A stretch of DNA of 64,000 nucleotides from Clostridiales bacterium oral taxon 876 str. F0540 (GCA_000466585.1 KE993508.1:124692-188691), one strand, 5' to 3'; counted from the first letter of the stretch, positions 25,075 through 34,093 are shown. A program made the numbers and translations. The notes: generated by a model from the sequence alone, not told the origin.

Positions 25075-25899
25075 ATGAAAATCTTAATAACTGGAACTGA
25101 TGGCAATGTAGGACATTATCTGTCCAAGCACTTTTCTGATAATCATGAAATATTTGGTGCAAAGAAAAACTCTTTAGATATTACAAATAGAGTTCAATGT
25201 ACTGATATAATAAAAAAATTGAAGCCAGATGTTGTTATACATTCTGCAGCTTTATCTAATATAGATTTATGCGAAAGAGATGAAACCTCCGCCTATACTG
25301 TTAACACAATAGGAAGTTTAAATGTTGCTTATGCCTGCAGTATTGCAAATATACCAATTATATATATATCCTGTAATAATGTCTATGATGGCTCTAAAAC
25401 AAGTCCTTATTATGAAACTGATGAATGTATTCCAATTAATATATATGGAAAAACAAAGTTAGCAGGTGAAAAGCTTATTAGAACAATATGCTCGAAATAC
25501 TTTATTATAAGAACCTCCTGGGTATATGGGGGAAGAAACTGCTTTGTACAAAATATTATCGAGAATAAGGATATTCCTATATTTATGAGTTCAAGCGACA
25601 TAGCTACTCCAACATACATAAAAGATTTGAGTTTAGTTATAGAAAAGATGATAGACTCAGATGTATATGGTACATATAATGTAGTAAATTCCGGTGCAGT
25701 TAAAAAATCCTTGTGGGTTAAAACAATACTTGATTATATTGGAATAAAAAAAGATGTAATAGAAATTCCGGATAATTTTATATCAAATAAGGCTCTAAGG
25801 CCTAAATGTACTATACTAAACACATCTCTTATGAGTAACTGCTTCGATATAGAACTTCCTCCTTGGGAAGTGTCGTTAAAGGAATATTTATGCAAATAA
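25075..25899 (+). CDS. Sugar-nucleotide reductase of the RfbD (dTDP-4-dehydrorhamnose reductase) type
   Basis: 274 residues, extended SDR fold. The NAD(P) motif is GTDGNVGHYLSKHF (about 7-20), the catalytic tyrosine and lysine are in YGKTKLAGEK (about 123-132), and RTSWVYGG follows. No other rhamnose genes are adjacent, so the actual sugar nucleotide is open and a role in a wall or S-layer glycan is only possible. The start follows TAGGAGG. It is followed after 70 bases by the aldo/keto reductase gene on the same strand. Confidence 0.83.
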   Translation: MKILITGTDGNVGHYLSKHFSDNHEIFGAKKNSLDITNRVQCTDIIKKLKPDVVIHSAALSNIDLCERDETSAYTVNTIGSLNVAYACSIANIPIIYISCNNVYDGSKTSPYYETDECIPINIYGKTKLAGEKLIRTICSKYFIIRTSWVYGGRNCFVQNIIENKDIPIFMSSSDIATPTYIKDLSLVIEKMIDSDVYGTYNVVNSGAVKKSLWVKTILDYIGIKKDVIEIPDNFISNKALRPKCTILNTSLMSNCFDIELPPWEVSLKEYLCK

Positions 25900-25969
25900 C
25901 TTTTTATAGATATAATATTGATGTATAATATATGTTGTACATTATTAAGAAACTGAGGAGGATAAATAT

Positions 25970-27109
25970 ATGCAGTATAGAAAGTTTGGCAAGCTTGACT
26001 TTGAAGTATCTGTACTTGGATTTGGATGTATGAGACTTCCATTTCTAGACGGTGATGATTCCAAAATAAACGAAGATGAAGCAATAAAATTAGTAAGGTA
26101 TGCCATAGATAATGGGGTTAATTATGTGGATACTGCTTACCCTTACCACAAAGGCAATAGTGAAATACTTGTGGGGAAAGCATTAAAAGACGGATATAGA
26201 GAAAAGGTTAACCTTGCAACAAAATGTCCAGTTTGGCTTGTAAAGAGCTACGATGACTTTGATAAATATCTAGACGAACAACTAGATAAGCTTCAAACCG
26301 ATCATATAGATATGTATCTGCTGCATGCTTTAAGTAGAGATAGATGGGAAGATTTAAAAAAGCTAAATGTATTTAAGTTTTTAGAAGAGGCTGTTCAAAG
26401 CGGCAGGGTAAAATATGTTGGTTTTTCCTTCCATGACGAACTTCCTGTGTTTAAGGAAATAGTTAATTCCTATGATTGGGACTTCTGTCAAATTCAATAT
26501 AACTACATGGACACTGACTATCAAGCAGGTAAAGAAGGCTTAGAACTTGCTGCTTCTAAAGGAATGGCTGTTATTGTTATGGAACCTTTAAAAGGAGGCA
26601 AGCTTGCAAAAAATCCTCCGGAGGAAGTGCAGTCTATATGGAATACTTCAAAAACAAAAAGAACTGCTGCGGACTGGGCATTAAGGTGGATTTGGAATCG
26701 CGAAGAAGTAACGCTTCTTCTAAGCGGAATGGGAGCCATGGATCAGGTTGTTGAAAATATAAATATAGCCGATACATCTCTTCCTAATTCATTAACTGAT
26801 GAAGAGTTAATGTTAATAGATAATGTGAAAGATAAGTATAATGAACTTATAAAAGTAAACTGTACTGCTTGTAATTATTGCATGCCTTGTCCATTTGGTG
26901 TCAATATTCCTAGAAACTTTGCTCTTTTGAATGAATCTTCCATGTACAATGATGTTAAAGGTTATTCACATGCATATAAAAATTTTATGTCTGAGAGTGA
27001 TAGAGCTAACCAATGTAAGGAATGTGGATTGTGCGAAACAAAATGTCCGCAAAATCTACCTATAAGACATCATTTAAAAGAGGTGCATACTGTCCTCGGA
27101 TGTATATAA
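25970..27109 (+). CDS. Aldo/keto reductase with C-terminal 4Fe-4S domain
   Basis: 379 residues. An AKR barrel (1-290) with DTAYPYHKGNSE (catalytic Asp and Tyr) and CPVWL, then a C-terminal ferredoxin-like part: CTACNYCMPCP (about 299-309) and CKECGLCETKCPQ (about 344-356). The His of the AKR tetrad is in YLLHALSRD. This family of Fe-S AKRs is common in anaerobes; substrates are largely unknown. The start follows GAGGAGG. A strong terminator ends the unit. Confidence 0.9.
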   Translation: MQYRKFGKLDFEVSVLGFGCMRLPFLDGDDSKINEDEAIKLVRYAIDNGVNYVDTAYPYHKGNSEILVGKALKDGYREKVNLATKCPVWLVKSYDDFDKYLDEQLDKLQTDHIDMYLLHALSRDRWEDLKKLNVFKFLEEAVQSGRVKYVGFSFHDELPVFKEIVNSYDWDFCQIQYNYMDTDYQAGKEGLELAASKGMAVIVMEPLKGGKLAKNPPEEVQSIWNTSKTKRTAADWALRWIWNREEVTLLLSGMGAMDQVVENINIADTSLPNSLTDEELMLIDNVKDKYNELIKVNCTACNYCMPCPFGVNIPRNFALLNESSMYNDVKGYSHAYKNFMSESDRANQCKECGLCETKCPQNLPIRHHLKEVHTVLGCI

Positions 27110-27113
27110 TTTT

Positions 27114-27150
27114 AAAGCTCCTTCAAAAGTTTATATTTGAAGGAGCTTTT
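27114..27150. terminator. Bidirectional terminator between AKR and ECF S-component genes
   Basis: Perfect stem AAAGCTCCTTCAAA/TTTGAAGGAGCTTT with an 8-base loop between convergent genes, with T-rich ends on both strands. Confidence 0.93.
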
Positions 27151-27161
27151 TATAAATAAAT

Positions 27162-27668
27162 TTACCTTGCAGACAATTCCTTAACAATATCTTTTCTTGT
27201 TGCTTTAGAAATAGATTTAACCAACACAGAAGATATTACTGCATCTACACTATGATGAAGCAAAGTTCCTACCCCTACCACGACTAGTACACTATACATA
27301 GTATACCCAAATGGTATAACCACTAAAGCTTCTAAAACAGCATGGATAGGAGCTGTTAATATAAGAGATTTATTAAAAGATATTCCTTTTCTGATAGCAA
27401 AAGCTCCAACTAATGCCACAGCCACATGCATTAAAGCTCTTGCTGCAACTACTACCGGAGCTGAAATAAAAAATCCAAGCGCAGAGCCAAATGCAACCAT
27501 CACTGCAGCTTCAGGACCCAACAGCATTGCAATAAATATGGGAACATGTGCTGTTATAGTAGCTGTAAAAGGTGGTATTTGAACCTGAAGTCCCTTAAAG
27601 TATATAGGTATTAGTATAACCCATGCCGTTAAAAGTGCAGTATAAGTTAATTTTTTAACATCTTTCAT
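27162..27668 (-). CDS. ECF transporter S component, niacin-type (NiaX-like)
   Basis: 168 residues from the ATG at 27668, which follows GGAGGGG; a longer upstream frame runs through the promoter and is rejected. It has five to six membrane helices. The opening KLTYTALLTAWVILIPI and IPPFTATITAHVPIFIAM resemble the NiaX group of niacin S components. It has no own ATPase or T protein and should use a shared ECF module. A palindromic operator overlaps its promoter (27688-27729). pncB, the next step of niacin salvage, is 16 kb away. The niacin assignment is from sequence memory only. Confidence 0.72.
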   Translation of the reverse strand: MKDVKKLTYTALLTAWVILIPIYFKGLQVQIPPFTATITAHVPIFIAMLLGPEAAVMVAFGSALGFFISAPVVVAARALMHVAVALVGAFAIRKGISFNKSLILTAPIHAVLEALVVIPFGYTMYSVLVVVGVGTLLHHSVDAVISSVLVKSISKATRKDIVKELSAR

Positions 27669-27687
27669 TTTACCCCTCCATTTACAT

Positions 27688-27709
27688 ATGTATATACACC
27701 AGTATACAT
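27688..27709. promoter_or_regulatory. Inverted-repeat operator candidate before the NiaX-like gene
   Basis: Perfect 7-bp arms ATGTATA/TATACAT separated by 8 bases overlap the -10 box of the promoter at 27701-27729. The position is that of a repressor site. A niacin repressor such as NiaR is a reasonable candidate but was not verified. Confidence 0.45.
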
Positions 27710-27729
27710 AATATGCAGCCACTTGTAAA
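27701..27729 (-). promoter_or_regulatory. Promoter of the NiaX-like gene
   Basis: TTTACA (27724-27729) and TATACT (27701-27706) with a 17-base spacer on the minus strand, about 35 bases before the start codon. Confidence 0.65.
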
Positions 27730-27742
27730 TAGATAAATAAAA

Positions 27743-27763
27743 AGAATAGCATTTTGCTATTCT
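27743..27763 (-). terminator. Terminator of the peptide deformylase gene
   Basis: Stem AGAATAGC/GCTATTCT overlaps the def stop codon and is followed by TTTTTATTT on the minus strand. Confidence 0.87.
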
Positions 27764-28221
27764 TCTAATTTATAAACTTTTTTTGCTCTATCTGTATAAA
27801 GCACTCCATCTAGATGGTCAATTTCATGACAAAAAGCTTTTGCTAAAAGTCCGTCTGCAACATATTCAACCTTATTACCATTTACATTCATGCCCTGAAC
27901 CGTAACCTTTTTAGGTCTTATAACCTTTCCTTCATAACCGGGATAGCTTAAACAGCCTTCTATGCTTTCCTCTTTTCCAACCTTAGAGGCAATAACAGGA
28001 TTAATTAGAATTATAGGTTCATCACCTTCTCTTAAGTCAACAATAATAACTCTCTTTAATACGCCTATTTGAGGAGCAGCAAGACCTATGCCTGTCGTGC
28101 TATATAATGAATCTTTTAAATCCTTTATTAAGCTTAAAACTTCCTCATCTACCTTATCTATCCTTCTGCTTACCTTCTTAAGCTTTGGATTCCCAAACTT
28201 TATTATATCTCTTACAGCCAT
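27757..28221 (-). CDS. def: Peptide deformylase
   Basis: 154 residues from the ATG at 28221, which has GGAGGAAAT immediately upstream; an ATG 12 bases earlier is part of that site. The three deformylase motifs are intact: GIGLAAP (44-50), EGCLSYPG (88-95, Cys90 metal ligand) and HEIDHLDG (132-139, His132 and His136). It removes the formyl group from nascent proteins using Fe2+. It lies 17 bases after the radical SAM gene on the same strand and is the last gene of that run. Confidence 0.97.
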   Translation of the reverse strand: MAVRDIIKFGNPKLKKVSRRIDKVDEEVLSLIKDLKDSLYSTTGIGLAAPQIGVLKRVIIVDLREGDEPIILINPVIASKVGKEESIEGCLSYPGYEGKVIRPKKVTVQGMNVNGNKVEYVADGLLAKAFCHEIDHLDGVLYTDRAKKVYKLEE

Positions 28222-28238
28222 ATTTCCTCCCATTAGCT

Positions 28239-29942
28239 TTATTCAAATAAATTTAGTTTTTTCAAATCATTTGTTATATCTAATATATTATTATAATCAT
28301 CTTCATCAAAAATCAAGTAGTGGATTTCTTCCTTAATAGTCATGTGTTTCATAAAACCTAACACATCTATATTAAATTTTTCCAAATGAAAGTTTGAAAA
28401 TTCGATATAAATATCATTTTTCTTTGCTGAATCTTTTAGGTTTCTTTCCATAGTCTTATCAAATTCTCTAGTTAAAAAATCAGGCAGCCACTTTTTCCTA
28501 TTAAAGCTAAGATAATCAAACTTTATAATTTCTCTTATTGTATCAGAGTTTTCCTCCATAGTTTCTTCCAGAAACTCAATGAATACTTTATAATAATCTA
28601 CAGAAGTAATATTTCTTTTAAAATACCCTTTATCATGAAAGAACATTCCTAAAGATAGATAGAAATCAAATGGAGTATTGAATTTATTAACAAAGTATTT
28701 AAGTATATTAGAAAATTTATTTGAATTATAATACTTATCAACCATTTCTTCTACTCTTTTTAATAATATAAGTTCTTCGTAGCTTATATCATTTGTCTTT
28801 AGCACTTCATAGGGTGTATATGGAGAATGTATAATGCCCCATTCTTCTGCCTCTGCTTTCATATCAGTTCCTTTTAAAACCTTTAAAAACCCAAGCTGTA
28901 TTTCATTTGGCTCTATGCTGTATAAATCATTAAAAGATTTTTTAAAGGATTCTAAGTTTTCTCCGGGAAGCCCTGCAATAAGATCTAAATGTTGTTTTAT
29001 GTTTCCGAAATCTTTTAATTTAACAACCTGTTTTTTTATCTGTTCAAAGGCAACATATCTATTTATGTTTCTTAGCACCTGATTATTCGTTGTTTGAACA
29101 CCAATCTCAAACTGAAATCTGCCTTTAGGCGCACTTTTTAAAAGCTCAAGCTGCTCATCTTTTAATATATCTGCTGATATTTCAAAATGAAAAGCAGTTT
29201 CAGTATCAAAACCTATCAAATATTTCCAAACCTCTATTGCAAATTTACTGTTGCAATTAAAAGTTCTGTCTACAAACTTAACAAGTCTAACTTTTTTATC
29301 TATGAAAAATTTCAAATCATTTTTAACTCTATCTATGTCTAAAAATCTTACCCCATGAACAGTAGAAGATAAACAATACTTACAATTGAAAGGACATCCT
29401 CTTGATGATTCGTAGTAAACTATCTTATTTTCTAAATCATCAACATCAGTATATGGAAAAGCAAGCTTGTTCAAGTCCATTAATTCTCTTCTTCCACCAT
29501 ATTTTATTAGATTGTAATCTCTATAATAAAGTCCTCTTACACCACTTAAATTATGATCTTCAATTATATTTTTTATAAACTCTCTGTATGTTTCTTCTCC
29601 TTCCCCTTCAATTATATAATCCGCACTGCTGTTTTCCATAGTCTCAATGCTATCGTAGGAAACTTCCGGTCCTCCATATAGTATTTTGATATTTGAATCA
29701 ATAAGCCTGATAAGAGCTGTCAGTTGTTCCACAAAATACATATTCCAAATATAACAAGAAAAAGCCACTAACGCTGGCTTTTCACTTATTATTTCTTCTA
29801 CTATTCTTTCAAGCCTGTCATTTATAGAAAACTCCATTACCTTACAATCATAATTTAAATCTCTAGTATATTCCTTTAAATATCTTAACGCTAAATTAGT
29901 ATGAATGAACTTTGAATTTACCGCTGCTAGAACTACCTTCAT
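28239..29942 (-). CDS. B12-binding domain radical SAM protein (DUF4080 type)
   Basis: 567 residues. An N-terminal B12-binding-like Rossmann domain (1-140) is followed by a radical SAM core with GCPFNCKYC (CxxxCxxC, about 181-189) and an elongated C-terminal part with DUF4080-like features. The DxHxxG signature of cobalamin binding is not clear in the N-terminal domain, so cofactor use is uncertain. The start at 29942 follows AAAGGAAG, which lies inside the end of the upstream gene; the two frames overlap by 47 bases and are probably coupled. The substrate is unknown. Confidence 0.85.
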   Translation of the reverse strand: MKVVLAAVNSKFIHTNLALRYLKEYTRDLNYDCKVMEFSINDRLERIVEEIISEKPALVAFSCYIWNMYFVEQLTALIRLIDSNIKILYGGPEVSYDSIETMENSSADYIIEGEGEETYREFIKNIIEDHNLSGVRGLYYRDYNLIKYGGRRELMDLNKLAFPYTDVDDLENKIVYYESSRGCPFNCKYCLSSTVHGVRFLDIDRVKNDLKFFIDKKVRLVKFVDRTFNCNSKFAIEVWKYLIGFDTETAFHFEISADILKDEQLELLKSAPKGRFQFEIGVQTTNNQVLRNINRYVAFEQIKKQVVKLKDFGNIKQHLDLIAGLPGENLESFKKSFNDLYSIEPNEIQLGFLKVLKGTDMKAEAEEWGIIHSPYTPYEVLKTNDISYEELILLKRVEEMVDKYYNSNKFSNILKYFVNKFNTPFDFYLSLGMFFHDKGYFKRNITSVDYYKVFIEFLEETMEENSDTIREIIKFDYLSFNRKKWLPDFLTREFDKTMERNLKDSAKKNDIYIEFSNFHLEKFNIDVLGFMKHMTIKEEIHYLIFDEDDYNNILDITNDLKKLNLFE

Positions 29943-30522
29943 TGCTGTTACTTCCTTTCATCATCGGTTCCTCTATAACTGCCTCGCTGGGCTTTGGGGA
30001 TTTTTTCTTAGCCTTAATATAGTATATATTATCAGATGCTTTTAAATCAATTATTTCGAAGTAATCTTTCAAAAGTTTTATTGTACTTTCTTTAGAATTA
30101 TCCTTCAAAGCATTAAAATCACTAATTTTAATATCCTTAAGCTTTCTTTCAGATACCATTACCTTAATATTTGCTCTAAATATCTTTGAATAGCCTTTAT
30201 CTATATCCCAAATATGAAGTACCCCATTCTCCCTTAAGAAGGAGCTTATATCTTTTAAAAAATACTTCTTTTTATTTTTCAGCCATATATTTCTTAATGA
30301 GAAAAGCATAATGCAATTATCATATTCATCCTTAGCAATAAAATTCTTTTCTTCCTTTCCATGAACATATTCAACTGATCCTTCATCGTTATATTGCTTA
30401 TACAAACTATAAATAATTCCATAATTATCTGTCCCTATATCAAGTACATTTCCTGTAAATATCTCATTCTGCATATTAATAAATATTTCTTTTTTTGACT
30501 TATTCAAAATATCTAACTTCAT
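29896..30522 (-). CDS. Methyltransferase-like protein of unknown function
   Basis: 208 residues from the ATG at 30522, preceded by AGGGGAAG; a TTG one codon upstream is less likely. Residues 23-40 (TGNVLDIGTDNYGIIYSLY) look like motif I of a class I SAM methyltransferase, but the last Gly of GxGxG is replaced. Later strands (DNCIMLFSLRNI, GVLHIWDID) fit the fold. The C-terminal 35 residues are a low-complexity Ser/Lys tail that overlaps the radical SAM gene. It may be an inactive or divergent methyltransferase acting with its neighbour. Confidence 0.65.
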   Translation of the reverse strand: MKLDILNKSKKEIFINMQNEIFTGNVLDIGTDNYGIIYSLYKQYNDEGSVEYVHGKEEKNFIAKDEYDNCIMLFSLRNIWLKNKKKYFLKDISSFLRENGVLHIWDIDKGYSKIFRANIKVMVSERKLKDIKISDFNALKDNSKESTIKLLKDYFEIIDLKASDNIYYIKAKKKSPKPSEAVIEEPMMKGSNSNEGSSSSGKFKVHSY

Positions 30523-30585
30523 CAAAAACTTCCCCTTTTACATAGATTTAAGATTAAATCTTGCAGTATAATATTCTACAAATAA

Positions 30586-30620
30586 AAAATAATTCCTCCA
30601 TATTATGGAAGAATTATTTT
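30586..30620 (-). terminator. Terminator after the phospholipase C-like pseudogene
   Basis: Stem AAAATAATTCCTCC/GGAAGAATTATTTT (one G-U pair) with a 7-base loop is followed by T-rich sequence on the minus strand. Confidence 0.82.
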
Positions 30621-30625
30621 AACTG

Positions 30626-31339
30626 CTATGTGTTGGACTTAAAATGAATTTGATCATAAAAGTCTAAAAAAAATCCTGCTGTGCTATTTTGAGCTTCTTT
30701 AATTATTGCAGCAGCCATTTTTCCATATCTTTCTTCTTTACTCTGAACCTTTAAGTACTTTAAATACACATTATTTGCTGCCAAAGCATTATTTTTAATG
30801 TAGTCTTCTACTGCTTTATATCTTAAAACGCCTTTATCGATTAAGAAAGTATAGTCGGACATAAATCTTTTAATTATCCACATTTCAAATCCTCTATGAC
30901 TATCTAAAAGCCTATTATTTACGTGATGCGGAACCGTCATATCTTGTATTAAATGACATGCAGCACCTAGATAAAAAAGCGATTTATCTATTTCTTTGAG
31001 CTTCATGTAAGCTATAGATTTATTATGATACTTCTTGCACTCAGTCATTGCGTCGGAAAATCCATATAAACCTTTGCCTCTGCTAAAATGATAAAAATGA
31101 TTAGAGCTTTTAAAATCCTAGTCTGCCCACGTTACGCCTTCGTTGAGAGGCTTTATATGATTCTTAAAAAATTCATGCTGCTTCAAATAACCTTCATTCT
31201 TAAGAATTTCTATAGCCTGCATATTTATAAATTTATGTATAGTACAGTTAGTTTTTAATATTTTCTTTTTTATAGGATTAACTGCATGCATTATGCCTCT
31301 TAATGTTATACCATAAGTTGATTCAAATCTTTCCTTCAT
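30626..31339 (-). pseudogene. Zinc-dependent phospholipase C-like gene interrupted by an in-frame TAG
   Basis: The reading frame from 31339 gives 73 residues ending GVTWAD, then TAG at 31118-31120, then continues in the same frame without another stop through DFKSSNHFYHFSRGKGLYG and the downstream 140-residue part (FYLGAACHLIQDMTVPHHVN). Combined length, 237 residues, equals a single-domain bacterial PLC family protein, and the Zn ligands (His in NHFYH, HLIQD, PHHVN) lie on both sides of the stop. A single C-to-T change of a CAG codon would explain it. There is no signal peptide. Sequencing error or readthrough cannot be excluded. Confidence 0.8.
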
Positions 31340-31386
31340 CTTAAGTTCTGTCCTCCCTAATTTGAAAATAGCAGATGTATATAAAT

Positions 31387-32694
31387 TTATTTGTTGTTAT
31401 TATAATTAAACTTCCATACTCCTATAATAATAGCAATTAATATTACTGTTATTAAGTAATATAAAACATCTTTATTAAGTGATACAATATTGTATGTATT
31501 TTGCTTATCTAGGCTGTATAATATACCATTTGAGCTGTCAAGTACTATTAATGAATTATTGGAAATCTTTAAACTCTTTATATGAGCGTTATGTTTAAGC
31601 TTTAACATCTCATTTAAAACGCCTTTGCTTGTCAATTCATATATAGTATTTTCGTTAGTATCATAAAAATATATACAGTTTTTTTCTCCCATGACTCCTC
31701 TTGAATCAACATCAAGTACTCCCAATGAAGAAAGAGATGTATGCTGATATATAGGTGCTGGCGGATTAGTTGTTGGATGATTATCTAAAACAAAGCTTAA
31801 CTTTGTGTTGTCCTGCCCTTTAAATCTAGGTGAAGTAAGTGGGTCTCCACCGCTATAATCTGGCCATCCGTACCATAAACCTTTTCTAATTTCATAGATG
31901 TAATCTACATCCCCTTTTACAGGCCTTAATCCCCTATCTTCCATACCTCCTACAGAAGCAATTAACTTACCTTCGTTGTTAAAAGCCATACCTTTTATAT
32001 TTCTTATCCCCCAGGCATAGGTTTCAGAGTGTCCATTTTCTATATTGTACTGAATAACTGATCCGTTGCCGGGAAAATGCCCCGATATAAGTTGCCCTGA
32101 AGCATTTCTAGTCATATAAGGAACAAATGCTCCTGTTTTTTCATTTCCATAGCTTTTCCCTTTTATTGTTATATCTTTAGGAGATATATCACAATAATAT
32201 GGACTTTCCTTAATCCATAAATTATCTTGTCCAACAACACCTGAATTAGTTGCAGACCCAATAGAAACATAAAGCTCATTTCCTCTTATTTTAATTATGC
32301 TTTCCCTATAGTCGCCTAAGTTTGGGAGAGAATTAATAATAGTATTTTCCTGTTTGCTTGCTAAATCGTAGCTATATACTTTAGTGTCTGAAGAATAATA
32401 TAGTTTATTATCCTTATACTCCAAAGACTTTATATTTAAGGACTTATTTTTTAAAACATCATAGCTTTTCCCCTTAGCATCAATTATCTGTATCCTGTCT
32501 TTATAGGCTATATAAATGTCACCTTTCTCATTTGAAACAATATCAATAGCATTTTTTAATCCTTTATACTTCTCATGATAAACAAATTTTTTATCCTTAA
32601 GAGAAATATCATTTTCTATGTAAAATTTGTTTAAAAAAATAAATAAAGCTAGTACAATTGCTGCTAATAAAATAACTTTGAAAAACTTTTTCAT
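31387..32694 (-). CDS. Membrane-anchored beta-propeller protein of the sugar-dehydrogenase-like fold
   Basis: 435 residues from the ATG at 32694, which follows GGAGGAAAC; an ATG seven codons upstream lacks a site. An N-terminal helix (about 7-25) and a C-terminal helix (about 410-428) flank a large extracytoplasmic domain of repeated beta strands. The segment AWGIRNIKGMAFNNEGKL, WYGWPDYSGGDP and PIYQHTSLSSLGV follows the pattern of PQQ-sugar/sorbosone dehydrogenase-like propellers, but the catalytic His and metal ligands could not be assigned. Function is unknown. Confidence 0.68.
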   Translation of the reverse strand: MKKFFKVILLAAIVLALFIFLNKFYIENDISLKDKKFVYHEKYKGLKNAIDIVSNEKGDIYIAYKDRIQIIDAKGKSYDVLKNKSLNIKSLEYKDNKLYYSSDTKVYSYDLASKQENTIINSLPNLGDYRESIIKIRGNELYVSIGSATNSGVVGQDNLWIKESPYYCDISPKDITIKGKSYGNEKTGAFVPYMTRNASGQLISGHFPGNGSVIQYNIENGHSETYAWGIRNIKGMAFNNEGKLIASVGGMEDRGLRPVKGDVDYIYEIRKGLWYGWPDYSGGDPLTSPRFKGQDNTKLSFVLDNHPTTNPPAPIYQHTSLSSLGVLDVDSRGVMGEKNCIYFYDTNENTIYELTSKGVLNEMLKLKHNAHIKSLKISNNSLIVLDSSNGILYSLDKQNTYNIVSLNKDVLYYLITVILIAIIIGVWKFNYNNNK

Positions 32695-32853
32695 GTTTCC
32701 TCCAATAAAATACATACTTTTCTTATTAATATATATTTAAACTTTAAAGCGTATATGTATAATAATCATTAAATTAAATCAGTGTAAACCGACTTATTAT
32801 GACTGATTTCTTTAAAACAACTTGTTTATTATCTTAAAATTCTATGTTATGAT

Positions 32854-32867
32854 GTAGTATATACTAC
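32854..32867. promoter_or_regulatory. Palindromic operator candidate before the M29 aminopeptidase gene
   Basis: GTAGTATATACTAC is a perfect palindrome, extendable to TGTAGTATATACTACA (32853-32868). It begins at the last base of an extended -10 element (TGTTATGAT, core 32848-32853, plus strand), where the transcript start would lie. Confidence 0.5.
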
Positions 32868-32977
32868 AAAAAAATAACGTAGCAGTTTTTAAGCATGTCG
32901 ATAAGTTAATGTATAATAATAAATTAATTAACAAAAGATTAAACATAATCTAATACATATATAAAGGAGAATGTAAA

Positions 32978-34093
32978 ATGAAAGATCCTAGAATTGTTAC
33001 TTTAGCAAAAAATTTAATCAACTATTCCTGTAATCTTAAAGAAGGAGAAAAGGTTTTAATTGAGGCTATAGGTCTTGAGACACCTCTTGTTACTGAACTT
33101 GTAAAACAGGCATATATGGCTGGTGCAGTTCCTTTTGTAACTATTAAAGATAAAGAGGTTGATAGAGCTCTTCTTATGGATTGCTCAGTAGAACAGCTCG
33201 AAATGATGGCAAAGTATGAAGCTCAAAGGATGTCCGATATGGATGCCTATATTGGAATAAGAGCAGGACATAATATAACAGAAACCTCTGACGTTCCTGG
33301 GGAAAATATGTCTTCTTACATGAAGCATTTCTGGAGTCCGGTTCATGGATCAATAAGAGTACCTAAGACCAAGTGGGTAATTCTAAGATACCCTAACTAT
33401 TCAATGGCTCAGGCTGCAGGAACAAGTACTGAAGCATTTGAGGATTTTTATTTTGATGTTTGTAATTTAGATTATAGCAAAATGTCAAAAGAGATGGATT
33501 CACTTGTTGCTCTTATGGAAAAAACAGATAAAGTAAGGATAACCGGAAAAGATACTGATCTTTCGTTCTCAATAAAAGGCATACCGGCTATCAAGTGCGA
33601 TGGTCAGCTAAATATACCGGATGGTGAGGTTTATACTGCTCCTGTAAAGACCTCTGTTAATGGTTATATTACTTATAATGCCCCTGCAGCATATAACGGT
33701 TATACTTATGAAAATATAAGATTAGAATTCAAGGATGGTAAAATAATTAAGGCTACAGCTAATGACACAGAAAGAATTAATAAAATTTTTGATACCGATG
33801 AAGGCGCAAGATATGTTGGAGAATTTGCTATAGGTGTTAATCCATTCATTTTAAAGCCAATGAAAGATACTTTATTTGATGAGAAAATCGCAGGTTCCAT
33901 ACATTTTACTCCAGGTACTTGCTATGACAATGCTGAAAATGGAAATAAATCTTCAGTACACTGGGATTTAGTATTCATACAAAGACCTGAATACGGTGGT
34001 GGAGAGATCTACTTTGACGATGTATTAATAAGAAAAGACGGTCTTTTTGTTATTGATGAACTAAAAGGCCTTAATCCAGAAAATCTAAAATAG
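32978..34093 (+). CDS. M29 family aminopeptidase
   Basis: 371 residues, a little shorter than the usual 410. Family motifs are present: the N-terminal VTLAKNLINYSCNLKEGEKV, the mid-region GQLNIPDGEVYTAP (metal-ligand Glu) and the C-terminal FTPGTCYDN ... SSVHWDLVF, with His and Asp ligands (HWD). The Glu in ARYVGEFAIG is also conserved. Enzymes of this class are bimetallic, dimeric, broad-specificity aminopeptidases (AmpS/AmpT/PepS). The start follows AAAGGAG. It is a single-gene unit with a strong terminator. Confidence 0.92.
   Translation: MKDPRIVTLAKNLINYSCNLKEGEKVLIEAIGLETPLVTELVKQAYMAGAVPFVTIKDKEVDRALLMDCSVEQLEMMAKYEAQRMSDMDAYIGIRAGHNITETSDVPGENMSSYMKHFWSPVHGSIRVPKTKWVILRYPNYSMAQAAGTSTEAFEDFYFDVCNLDYSKMSKEMDSLVALMEKTDKVRITGKDTDLSFSIKGIPAIKCDGQLNIPDGEVYTAPVKTSVNGYITYNAPAAYNGYTYENIRLEFKDGKIIKATANDTERINKIFDTDEGARYVGEFAIGVNPFILKPMKDTLFDEKIAGSIHFTPGTCYDNAENGNKSSVHWDLVFIQRPEYGGGEIYFDDVLIRKDGLFVIDELKGLNPENLK

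Noticed and set aside
27162..27752. 196-residue version of the niacin-type S component
   Set aside because: The extra N-terminus would be read from the promoter and operator; GGAGGGG directs initiation at 27668.
31118..31120. Reading the UAG in the phospholipase C-like gene as pyrrolysine
   Set aside because: There is no sign of Pyl genes here, and phospholipase C is not a known Pyl protein; a nonsense mutation is simpler.
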